From the NCBI GenBank assembly GCA_020438245.1, contig JAGQUY010000060.1, positions 1-5,729 of the forward strand: DNA of 5,729 nucleotides. Reading direction: 5' to 3'. Origin of the DNA: Bacteroidota bacterium. Its GTDB lineage: Bacteria; CLD3; SB21. This document shows positions 1 to 5,729 of this stretch, in pieces (positions within the stretch are counted from its first letter, which is position 1; each line of letters opens with the position of its first letter). The translations under genes were made by a program, and so were the position numbers. A model generated the notes under the pieces. It ran no database searches and had not been told where the DNA came from. It saw only the letters and a list, made by a program, of their open reading frames with translations.

Positions 1-23
1 CTCATATGATTTGTTGACTAACG

Positions 24-49
24 GTGTCGTGAGTTTCACGTCACGACAC
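24..49. repeat. Perfect 9-bp inverted repeat with 8-nt spacer
   Basis: GTGTCGTGA (24-32) is repeated as its exact reverse complement TCACGACAC (41-49). Inside the spacer lies a second copy of TCACG (36-40), so CGTGA (28-32) can pair with either copy, giving a 5-bp or a 9-bp hairpin. Neither strand has a T run beside it, so it is not a typical intrinsic terminator. It could be a terminator without a U tract, an operator for a gene outside the window, or a structured 3' end. Confidence 0.6.
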
Positions 50-98
50 AATAACCCCTCGCAGCGATGGATAGGCAAGGATTTTTGTCATGTGCTGG

Positions 99-130
99 AG
101 TGATAAACGGTATTCTTTTCAACCGTCACT
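99..130 (-). terminator. Possible imperfect terminator hairpin after the lipoprotein gene
   Basis: On the minus strand an AGTG/CACT stem and an ACGGT/ACCGT stem can stack around a 10-nt loop, with a 4-nt bulge (TTAT) on the 3' side. It begins 17 nt after the stop codon. No uninterrupted T run follows, so it is a weak candidate; it could also protect the 3' end of the transcript or be chance. Confidence 0.22.
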
Positions 131-147
131 CAACGAGTCGTCTGAAT

Positions 148-702
148 TCAGGGTTGTGCGCCGCCAAGACTCTCGAGTTTGGCCAGCAGGATGTTGGCAA
201 TATTGGGATCGGCGGGATTGGGGGCAAAGGAGGGTTCCAGTTTCTGAATCGATTCGATGCATTTTATGTAGTCACTTAGCTGGAGATAGGAGGCGGCAAC
301 AACCCAGTGCAGCGTACTCGCCGTCACGCGCGGGTCGAGTGATAGAACAAAGTCAGGATCGAGTGTAAGTGCGACATCGCTTTTCTGGATCGCGCCCGCA
401 GGATCGTTCAGTCCCCACAACGCAAAGGCCCAGCCGGCATTGGCGTCGACCATTGAGTCTGAGGAAACCTGTTCAAAATAGTTTGCGGCGCTGTTGTAGT
501 CGCCAAGCCTGACTTCGCACCACCCTGCGCCGATCGTGGCCGGTATTCCTTGGGTCGGAATCAAGTCAACGAAGGCATCGAGCGCGGCATGGTAATGCCC
601 TTCGGTAAAGTCCCTTTCCGCTCGGGCGAGCGTGACATGCCTTGACTCTTTATCACAACCGGCGATAGTCAGAACGGTGAACAGAGCAATCGCTACCTTC
701 AT
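148..702 (-). CDS. TPR-repeat lipoprotein
   Basis: This 184-residue protein has a lipoprotein signal peptide: Met-Lys-Val, a hydrophobic core, and the lipobox Ile-Ala-Gly-Cys with Cys16 as the lipidated residue. The mature start is Cys-Asp-Lys-Glu-Ser. From about residue 22 to 155 it consists of TPR-like helical pairs, shown by Ala/Gly/Tyr patterns such as AERDFTEGHYHAALDAF, GWCEVRLGDYNSAANYF, AGWAFALWGLNDPAGAI and AASYLQLSDYIKCIESI. A proline-rich spacer (PSFAPNPADPN) precedes a last helix. The size is complete for small TPR lipoproteins. TPR domains bind other proteins, so a scaffold role at the envelope is plausible, but no partner is shown. It lies 7 nt after the propeller gene with an overlapping ribosome binding site, so the two are probably made together. 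The Asp after the lipid Cys would cause inner-membrane retention in enterobacteria, but this rule may not hold here. Confidence 0.9.
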   Translation of the reverse strand: MKVAIALFTVLTIAGCDKESRHVTLARAERDFTEGHYHAALDAFVDLIPTQGIPATIGAGWCEVRLGDYNSAANYFEQVSSDSMVDANAGWAFALWGLNDPAGAIQKSDVALTLDPDFVLSLDPRVTASTLHWVVAASYLQLSDYIKCIESIQKLEPSFAPNPADPNIANILLAKLESLGGAQP

Positions 703-707
703 AAGAA

Positions 708-711
708 CCTC
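708..711 (-). promoter_or_regulatory. Ribosome binding site of the lipoprotein gene, overlapping the upstream stop codon
   Basis: GAGG on the minus strand lies 5 nt before the ATG at 700-702. It overlaps the TGA stop (710-712) of the propeller gene. Ribosomes ending the long gene would sit on this site, which suggests translational coupling. No room exists for a separate promoter in the 7-nt gap, although one inside the upstream coding region cannot be excluded. Confidence 0.7.
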
Positions 712-3700
712 ACTTTAGAAACAACATCTTTCGGGTAAGTACGGTTGAAGCGGACTCGAGCCGGTACAAGTAAACACCGGTTGCCACCGATTGATCCCGG
801 TCGTTTTTTCCATTCCAAACAATCCGGTGTAGTCCTGCCGGACGAACCTCATCGATCAATGTCCTGACTTTCTGTCCCAATATATTGTAAACGGCTATGG
901 TAATTTTGGATTCGTTGGGCACCGAATACTCGATGGTTGTTTCCGGATTGAATGGATTTGGATAATTGGGCATCAATTCAAACGTGGCCGGCAGGGGATC
1001 AAAGCCGGCGCTCTCAAAAAGTGCCAGTGTACCGCCCGATGAGGTTGCGACGATTCTTCCGGCTTTGAGTTCCGATTGAACGGGTTTCCACGATTGATTT
1101 TGCAGTTCGTAAAATCGTACTCTTGTTTTTGCACCAACCAGCGGCGTACTGATCGACAGTTGACCGGAGGTTCCTGTTGCCAACACGTCAACTGCCGGAC
1201 CTGCCAGGGTAAAGTCTTCCGGAATCTGCACGTTCCCGTGCAGAGCAGCGACTACGAAACCGTCCCCTTGTCCCGTGATAGTGTACGAATTCACTGCAAG
1301 GCCGCGGGCCAGCGGGGACACGTGGTAGGTTCTTGAAACGGCAACCCCTGGGTTTAGACTGGAGTCTGATCCGTTGGCGACGACGTTCAGCGCGCCGGTA
1401 TTCGAGATACCGTAGTCCCCAAAGAAAAGCCTGCCGTATTTGGTCAACGGTACATCGGTACCGTTCACTGTAACGCTTGCAGCGCTGAGGGCCTCATCGG
1501 CGCCAACTCCAAAGCGCACCTGATCCAAAACAGGAGTAGCCAACGCCCCAAGTGTGATCACCGGCGGCACGATATCTCCGTTAATGACAAGGTTGTCGAT
1601 GGCCCACCCCCATGCCCATGCTGCCGCATCGGTGAGGAGTCTGAATCGCAAGAAAATAACATCGCCGGGGTCAAACGTTGCCAGAAGATCAATTTGATGG
1701 TGTACGTACAGCGCAGACGAGCCGGTCGCAGTAGAATTGATACCTGAAAACGAAGAGTTGAAGGTGGATGACCACGAAGGATTTGCCCGGGCGTCGTAGC
1801 CGTCGACAAGCGGAAGCCAGTTGAATCCGTCCTTCGTTCCCTCAACGATGACGAAGTCGAAAAAGTTCGGGTCCAGGTAGGACGAGACAATACCTTCTTC
1901 CACGAGGGCAACGTCGTCGTACTGGAGCGTGGTGTGATCTTCCAAGACCGTTATCGGGATCTTGAGCTGATAGACGTATTCAGTTTGATCGGCGTAGGGG
2001 TGAGCGGAATGAATTGCACCGTTTCCGAAGCCCGGATAGCTTTGGATGGAAAAATTCCCGGTAAAATCGGCGCTGCTCAGTGAATTGAAATTATTGGAAT
2101 AGGACGACGCGATGGTTGTCGGATACACCGAGGCCTCGCGCATGGAGCTTTTGTAGACTCTGCCATCCCTGAACGATTGAATGGAAGCCGAGACGGTTTG
2201 TGCGATGGTGACCGGAAACAGGATCGTAGTATCCGTCAATCCGTTGGTTTCTCCGAGATGGGCAACGGTCTGGTCGTTCATAACAATGATTGTGGAATCG
2301 AAAGCCGATCGTAGATTTGCGGTGATCTGCAGTTCGCCGGTCGGCCGCTGCGCCAGCGCTATCAAACGGGGGGACAACGTTGCGGAGGGCAATGGATAAT
2401 TCTGCAGCTCCGGCAGTTGCACGGTCCAAATACCGCGTCCGTACGTTGCAAGGAGGATCTGATCATCGACGATTTTCATCTGAAAAATACCCACGCGCGG
2501 AACTCCGTTGTCGGCAAGGGACCAGGATTGTCCGCCATCGGACGAAACAAACAGCCCGATTTCCGTACCCGCCCATATCGTCAGCGTGTCAAACGGCATG
2601 ACGAGCAGAGAGAATGTCGCGACATCCGGAAAACCATTCAGGCTTTGCCGACTTCCGGGATCAAACTGAGACAGGTCTTCCCAGGTCTGACCCAGGTCGG
2701 AAGTGCGCAAGACCTTGGGAGTTCCGGTTGCGGAAAAAAGGGCATACGCCGTATTCGGATTGGTCGGATGGGTCGCCCATCCGGAGGATTCGGTTACGGT
2801 TGCCGGCAACTTGTCGGAGACCTCGCTGAAGGAAACTCCTCCGTCGGTGGATACGTGGATACCGCCTTTGCGCCCAATAAAAGAGACCAGGTCGAGGCGT
2901 GAAGCGGCCCAAACGATTTGCGGATCGGACAGGGAAATGTCAACTCTGTCGAACGCCCGGTATCCGATCCAGTTGCCGTTGATGGGAGTGAGCGTCCACG
3001 AAGCGCCAAAATCGTCCGACCGTTTGATACCCGCGTCACCCACCGTGAACAACAGATCCGGATCAATTTTCGAAGAGGCGATCTTGCTGACAAACGGCGC
3101 ATTACCCGCTTTTGCATCGGGGACAGGCTGCCACGTGGCACCGCCGTCGGTCGATCGGCTATAGACACCATATTGAGATCCGCCTATCATCAGGTCAGGG
3201 TCTCGAAAATTCCAAGCGACCTCGACACCGTCTCCGCCGAGCGCAAAATTCCACGGCGATGTCGCAGTTGGATCATCGGAGGAAAACCATGTTCCGTTGT
3301 CCTGCATGCCTCCAAAGTACTGCGAGAAGCCGGGTTTTTTGTCGGCGCCATAAAATTGGGTGGTTACCATGTTGCGGATCGGTTGCCAACTCGTTCCGCC
3401 ATTGGTGGATTTGGCCAGGCCTCCGTCGTTGGCGTTGAGTATCGTAAAGGTATTTGATTGTTGATTGATCGGTATGATTTCCAACGCATGGTGATCGGCG
3501 TGCACGGCTCCCGTCGAGGCGATCAGCGTGGTTGTTCGCGTTTTTGCCGATGGGTCGACATGGATTTTATAGAGCTCCACCCCGCCGACGAAGACGATAT
3601 CAGGATCATACGGATGGACTGCAATCGTATTGTCAAACCATCCGGCGCTGTACGCCACGGCGCCTGACGCGCCGCCGCCGGAAAACCAGTTGGGATTGGA

Positions 3701-4861
3701 ACCGGTATCGATGACTTCATTCCATGTCGCGCCGGAATTGGGGCTCATAAATAGTTTTGCGATGCCTCGCCGACGTTCTACCGCAGCATAGAGTCTTGAG
3801 GTATCCGTCGGCGAAATGGCCATTTCCGTACGCGTACTTATTCCCTGATACGTTCCCTCACCAAAACCGATATCCGCAGGGTTTGCAAAATTGGCTGCCG
3901 AAACAGCCCATGTGTTTCCGGCATCGGTCGACTTGATCACACCGACTTCATTCACTGTAGCGTACAGGGTGTTGAAGTTCATCGGATTCGCCACGATTTG
4001 CTGAACACGATTGTCGGTTGCTGTTCCGAAGAATGCATCGGCATCGAACGTTTGAGTCCAGGAAGTGCCGCCGTCCGTTGTTTTGAAAATGCCGGACACG
4101 CGCTCTCCGCCGTTGGGACCAAAAGAGGTGTAGTCATCGTTGCTGCACAGTACGACGACGTTTTCATTCTGCGGATCGATGACCAGCCGGTTGATCGCGA
4201 GCAGTACCTGGCCGTTGGCTGTACTTGAAAGTTGGAACCAATTTTCTCCGCGATCGGTAGATTTCCAGACGCCGCTGCCGGCCAGGTCAACCAGCCGGCC
4301 GAATCCCATTCCGGTTCCCGCATACAGTGTATTATGATTTGAACCGGCCATGGCAACCGTCATGGTAGATAATGCGGTAAGGAGCGGAGTCTTGTTCTGC
4401 CAGGTGGCGCCTCCGTTGGTGGTTTTCCAGATGCCGCCTCCGACGCTCGCCGCAAACCAGGTTTGTTTTTGGGGATCGTCCGGGTCAACGACAATGGCCC
4501 GGGTACGGCCGCTCACATTTCCCGGACCGCGTTCTTTCCAAGAAAGGGGTGCGGCATCGGCGCCCTTGCGCAAGGTTGATCTGCTCAGTGCTTTTTCCGC
4601 AGATCGAAACGCCTTCATCCTGTAATCCGCCGGATACGTGCGTCCATCTCGCGCCACTTTGATTTCCTGCAGAGCATTTTCGAACGCGCCCGGGTTTTCT
4701 TCAGGTTGATGTGCGAATTCTTCTTTCATTTTCAGGCGAGTCTCAAGCTGAGTTGCAGCGGAAACCGAAGACCGCCGGATGGTTTCCCCGGTGGGTTTGT
4801 TCGTCCAAAAAACAATCGAAAAGACCAACAACCCTGCCAGGGTTAGTTGAAGATACCGCAT
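710..4861 (-). CDS. Large exported Asp-box (BNR) beta-propeller protein with C-terminal T9SS/FlgD-like sorting domain
   Basis: The 1383-aa product (from ATG 4861) starts with a hydrophobic segment (about residues 4-19) for Sec export. WKERGPGNVSGRTRAI (108-123) opens a propeller region reaching about residue 815, with eleven Asp boxes of the S/T-x-D/N-x-G-x-T/S-W type; other landmarks are NDGG (478-481), GGMQDNGTW (517-525) and GRGIWTVQ (808-815). This resembles the tandem propellers of sortilin/VPS10-like and GH74-like proteins. Residues about 915-1096 look like a jelly-roll, with a typical FLRFRLLTD...WGWAIDNLVI ending. About 1097-1182 is Ig-like, and 1183-1285 is a linker-type domain. Residues 1286-1383 carry NYPNPFNP and a VYNILGQKVRTL strand, the T9SS type A sorting/FlgD-like fold, implying passage through the outer membrane. 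The TPR lipoprotein gene follows after 7 nt. Substrate or ligand is unknown; I cannot confirm glycosidase catalytic residues. The upstream TTG at 4939 would add 26 residues and is less likely. Confidence 0.93.
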   Translation of the reverse strand: MRYLQLTLAGLLVFSIVFWTNKPTGETIRRSSVSAATQLETRLKMKEEFAHQPEENPGAFENALQEIKVARDGRTYPADYRMKAFRSAEKALSRSTLRKGADAAPLSWKERGPGNVSGRTRAIVVDPDDPQKQTWFAASVGGGIWKTTNGGATWQNKTPLLTALSTMTVAMAGSNHNTLYAGTGMGFGRLVDLAGSGVWKSTDRGENWFQLSSTANGQVLLAINRLVIDPQNENVVVLCSNDDYTSFGPNGGERVSGIFKTTDGGTSWTQTFDADAFFGTATDNRVQQIVANPMNFNTLYATVNEVGVIKSTDAGNTWAVSAANFANPADIGFGEGTYQGISTRTEMAISPTDTSRLYAAVERRRGIAKLFMSPNSGATWNEVIDTGSNPNWFSGGGASGAVAYSAGWFDNTIAVHPYDPDIVFVGGVELYKIHVDPSAKTRTTTLIASTGAVHADHHALEIIPINQQSNTFTILNANDGGLAKSTNGGTSWQPIRNMVTTQFYGADKKPGFSQYFGGMQDNGTWFSSDDPTATSPWNFALGGDGVEVAWNFRDPDLMIGGSQYGVYSRSTDGGATWQPVPDAKAGNAPFVSKIASSKIDPDLLFTVGDAGIKRSDDFGASWTLTPINGNWIGYRAFDRVDISLSDPQIVWAASRLDLVSFIGRKGGIHVSTDGGVSFSEVSDKLPATVTESSGWATHPTNPNTAYALFSATGTPKVLRTSDLGQTWEDLSQFDPGSRQSLNGFPDVATFSLLVMPFDTLTIWAGTEIGLFVSSDGGQSWSLADNGVPRVGIFQMKIVDDQILLATYGRGIWTVQLPELQNYPLPSATLSPRLIALAQRPTGELQITANLRSAFDSTIIVMNDQTVAHLGETNGLTDTTILFPVTIAQTVSASIQSFRDGRVYKSSMREASVYPTTIASSYSNNFNSLSSADFTGNFSIQSYPGFGNGAIHSAHPYADQTEYVYQLKIPITVLEDHTTLQYDDVALVEEGIVSSYLDPNFFDFVIVEGTKDGFNWLPLVDGYDARANPSWSSTFNSSFSGINSTATGSSALYVHHQIDLLATFDPGDVIFLRFRLLTDAAAWAWGWAIDNLVINGDIVPPVITLGALATPVLDQVRFGVGADEALSAASVTVNGTDVPLTKYGRLFFGDYGISNTGALNVVANGSDSSLNPGVAVSRTYHVSPLARGLAVNSYTITGQGDGFVVAALHGNVQIPEDFTLAGPAVDVLATGTSGQLSISTPLVGAKTRVRFYELQNQSWKPVQSELKAGRIVATSSGGTLALFESAGFDPLPATFELMPNYPNPFNPETTIEYSVPNESKITIAVYNILGQKVRTLIDEVRPAGLHRIVWNGKNDRDQSVATGVYLYRLESASTVLTRKMLFLK
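713..1006 (-). other. T9SS type A sorting / FlgD-like Ig domain coding segment
   Basis: This encodes the last 98 residues of the propeller protein. NYPNPFNPETTIEYSV is followed by a hydrophobic strand, VYNILGQKVRTL, a Gly-Leu-His-x-x-x-Trp-Asn-Gly turn, Gly-Val-Tyr-Leu-Tyr-Arg-Leu and a short tail ending Phe-Leu-Lys. In Bacteroidetes such domains direct cargo through the type IX system and are removed or lipid-linked at the surface. No T9SS machinery genes are in the window, so the route is inferred from the domain alone. Confidence 0.88.
2522..4423 (-). repeat. Eleven Asp-box (BNR) motifs in the propeller region
   Basis: The eight-residue boxes are encoded at 4400-4423, 4238-4261, 4058-4081, 3908-3931, 3722-3745, 3386-3409, 3131-3154, 2996-3019, 2828-2851, 2681-2704 and 2522-2545. 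Examples are TTNGGATW, STDRGENW, STDGGATW and SSDGGQSW. Nine keep the final Trp with a standard Asp or Asn at position three; STDGGVSF ends in Phe and SPNSGATW is irregular at position two. Asp boxes are structural turns between propeller strands, not catalytic sites. Spacing is 50-65 residues in places and over 100 in others, so some blades lack a box. Similar codons recur (for example CCGCCGTCGGT on the plus strand), but this is protein-driven repetition. Confidence 0.9.
4787..4861 (-). other. N-terminal export segment of the propeller protein
   Basis: From the ATG, a short basic start (Met-Arg-Tyr) is followed by a hydrophobic run of about 16 residues (LQLTLAGLLVFSIVFW) and then polar Thr-Asn-Lys-Pro. 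This is right for a Sec signal. A standard Ala-x-Ala cleavage site is not visible directly after the hydrophobic core; the nearest Val-Ser-Ala is at residues 33-35, rather far away. Cleavage is therefore uncertain. Confidence 0.65.
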
Positions 4862-4866
4862 AGATT

Positions 4867-4871
4867 TCCTT
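4867..4871 (-). promoter_or_regulatory. Ribosome binding site that decides the start of the propeller gene
   Basis: AAGGA on the minus strand lies 5 nt before the ATG at 4859-4861. The alternative in-frame TTG at 4937-4939 has no purine-rich Shine-Dalgarno sequence before it. This supports ATG at 4861 and puts the hydrophobic export segment at the very N-terminus. Confidence 0.7.
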
Positions 4872-4910
4872 ACGAAGGTGAGCGGACGCTGGATTTGACG
4901 GGACGTCCGG

Positions 4911-4939
4911 ATTCTATCAACTGCCTTCAAAATAGCCAA
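4911..4939 (-). promoter_or_regulatory. Candidate sigma70-type promoter for the propeller/lipoprotein unit
   Basis: On the minus strand TTGGCT (4934-4939, 4 of 6 to TTGACA) is followed after exactly 17 nt by TAGAAT (4911-4916, 5 of 6 to TATAAT). Transcription would start near 4903, leaving a leader of about 42 nt before the ATG at 4861. The position agrees with that ATG and not with the TTG at 4939, which would lie upstream of the transcript. Some FCB bacteria (Bacteroidetes) use a different TTTG/TAnnTTTG promoter, and I found no good match to that here. The call rests on consensus matching only. Confidence 0.38.
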
Positions 4940-5046
4940 TTGGCCGACAGATCATGGGTCAAAAATGGGTTATTTTTCGCGGCGAGGGTTATGTCGTAAT
5001 GAGGGGAAGTTCATTTGTAGCGGGGGGTGTATTATTAATCGATTCG

Positions 5047-5729
5047 CTACTCTGTAATACCAAGTTGATTCAGGACAAACGCGTAGTTGAACGCCTGGTC
5101 CTTTAGGTAATCGTATCTTCCGGAGGCCCCGCCATGTCCCGCTTCCATCTTGATTTTGAATAGCAGCGGATTGTTGTCGGTTTTCAGCGAGCGCAATTTG
5201 GCGACGTACTTTGCCGGTTCCCAATACATCACCTGACTGTCGTTGAACGATGTCGTTACCAGTATGGCGGGATAGTTTTTCTTTGTGAGGTTTGTGTACG
5301 GGCAATAGGTTTTCATGTAGTCATATTCTTCCTTTTTCTTGGGATTGCCCCACTCCAAAAACTCGCCGACGGTGAGGGGCAATGATTCATCCAGCATGGT
5401 ATTGATCACGTCGACGAACGGAACCGCCAAATGAGCAACCTTGCAAACATCGGGACGCATGTTCAGCACCGCGGCAATCAGCAAGCCTCCGGCACTGCCT
5501 CCCTGGATGGCCATGCAGTCGTGGACCGTGTATCTCTCATGAACCAGATAATCTGCACAGGCAATAAAATCGGTAAAGGTGTTTCGTTTTTTCATCATCT
5601 TGCCGTCGTTGTGCCAGGCTTCCCCCATATCTCCGCCACCGCGAATATGTGCGGTTGCAAAGAGGACGCCACGATCCAAAAGACTCAAAAAAAAAAAAAA
5701 AAAAGTGACCGAAGAGGGATACCCGTAGG
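5047..5729 (-). CDS. Oligopeptidase B-like S9 serine peptidase, C-terminal catalytic domain (5' end beyond window)
   Basis: Family S9A peptidases of the oligopeptidase B type cut short peptides, classically after basic residues, usually in the cytoplasm. About 226 residues are visible of an expected 680-700. The frame stays open to the right edge, so the N-terminal propeller and true start lie outside. Counting from the TTG codon at 5686-5688 as residue 1, the visible signatures are SLLDRGV (2-8), HIRGGGDMGEAW (14-25), nucleophile Ser65 in GGSAGG, LDESLPLT (99-106), GEFLEWGNP (108-116), Asp150 in FNDSQVMYWEP, and His185 in GHGG. Spacing of the Ser/Asp/His triad equals that of E. coli OpB (532/617/652, recalled from memory) without gaps. 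Oddities are five consecutive Phe codons just before SLLDRG, made by an 18-base T run, and loss of acidic residues at known specificity positions. No signal sequence can be judged. The next gene begins about 185 nt downstream, probably from its own promoter. The family call is secure; dibasic specificity is doubtful. Confidence 0.93.
   Translation of the reverse strand, partial: YGYPSSVTFFFFFLSLLDRGVLFATAHIRGGGDMGEAWHNDGKMMKKRNTFTDFIACADYLVHERYTVHDCMAIQGGSAGGLLIAAVLNMRPDVCKVAHLAVPFVDVINTMLDESLPLTVGEFLEWGNPKKKEEYDYMKTYCPYTNLTKKNYPAILVTTSFNDSQVMYWEPAKYVAKLRSLKTDNNPLLFKIKMEAGHGGASGRYDYLKDQAFNYAFVLNQLGITE
5687..5704. repeat. 18-base poly(A)/poly(T) homopolymer inside the peptidase gene
   Basis: Eighteen consecutive A on the plus strand read as T in the coding strand, giving the last base of a Thr codon, five TTT codons and the first two bases of TTG. 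The reading frame upstream (Tyr-Gly-Tyr-Pro-Ser-Ser-Val-Thr) and downstream (SLLDRG) both match the oligopeptidase family, so the present count keeps the gene in frame. A tract this long is not expected by chance at this base composition. It is either a slippage-prone site or a sequencing/assembly artefact near a sequence edge. Confidence 0.95.

Larger units (their letters stand above)
4862..5046 (-). other. Intergenic region between the peptidase gene and the propeller gene
   Basis: This 185-nt stretch has no supported gene. It contains the candidate promoter at 4911-4939 and the ribosome binding site at 4867-4871 for the downstream large gene. I looked for a hairpin followed by a T run after the peptidase stop codon (minus strand, from 5046 downward) and found no convincing intrinsic terminator. 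Short GGGTTAT direct repeats at 4967-4973 and 4986-4992 are too short to interpret. Confidence 0.6.

Noticed and set aside
14..42. TTGACT at 14-19 as a plus-strand -35 element.
   Set aside because: No acceptable -10 element lies 16-18 nt downstream; the region there is CACGTC-like.
2417..2902. Plus-strand open frame of 161 aa.
   Set aside because: It lies antisense inside the propeller gene, has low-complexity Arg-rich translation without recognisable motifs, and is explained by the codon pattern of the minus-strand gene.
2918..3457. Plus-strand open frame of 179 aa.
   Set aside because: Antisense shadow of the propeller gene, with no domain signature and no plausible ribosome binding site.
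2522..4423. Recurring CCGCC-GTCGGT-like DNA units, considered as a CRISPR or satellite repeat.
   Set aside because: They encode Asp-box motifs in one continuous reading frame, with variable spacing and diverged codons.
710..4861. Calling the propeller protein a sialidase or GH74 xyloglucanase.
   Set aside because: Asp boxes are structural and occur in many unrelated propellers; no sialidase Arg triad or GH74 catalytic pair could be confirmed by eye.
4954..4992. Short direct repeats ATGGGT and GGGTTAT.
   Set aside because: Six to seven bases with irregular spacing; expected by chance.
5686..5688. TTG at 5686-5688 as the start of the peptidase gene.
   Set aside because: The frame continues open upstream with family-like Tyr-Gly-Tyr-Pro and the protein would lack the whole propeller domain; the gene simply runs off the window.

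Overview
The window suggests a Gram-negative bacterium of the Fibrobacteres-Chlorobi-Bacteroidetes (FCB) superphylum or a related candidate phylum. The main evidence is the C-terminus of the large central protein. It has the NYPNPFNPETTIEYSV motif and ends in a Gly-Val-Tyr-x-Tyr-Arg-Leu strand and a short basic tail, the signature of the type IX secretion (T9SS) type A sorting domain / FlgD-like Ig fold. The style of the adjacent TPR lipoprotein also fits FCB lineages such as Calditrichaeota, KSB1 or Zixibacteria, but I cannot assign a phylum from this window. Base composition looks close to balanced and is even across the window. I see no mobile elements, CRISPR array, rRNA or tRNA.

All three real genes lie on the minus strand, so transcription runs from the right edge to the left. 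(1) 5047-5729 is the C-terminal catalytic part of an oligopeptidase B-like S9 serine peptidase. Its N-terminal part is outside the window, and it contains an 18-base A/T homopolymer at 5687-5704. (2) 4862-5046 is an intergenic stretch with a candidate promoter (4911-4939) and a good ribosome binding site for the next gene. (3) 710-4861 encodes a large exported protein of 1383 aa. It has an N-terminal hydrophobic segment, a long propeller region with eleven Asp-box (BNR) motifs, a jelly-roll-like domain, an Ig-like domain and a C-terminal T9SS sorting domain. (4) 148-702 encodes a 184-aa TPR lipoprotein. It starts 7 nt after the large gene, and its ribosome binding site overlaps that gene's stop codon. 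(5) 1-147 has no gene but holds two inverted repeats.

The large propeller protein and the TPR lipoprotein look like a translationally coupled two-gene unit of envelope proteins: one probably surface-exposed or secreted through T9SS, the other lipid-anchored. The peptidase gene is probably a separate, presumably cytoplasmic, function that lies upstream in the same orientation. I found no clear sign of a wholly new system. The points most worth checking are the homopolymer inside the peptidase, the loss of several acidic specificity residues in that peptidase, and the coupled propeller/lipoprotein pair.
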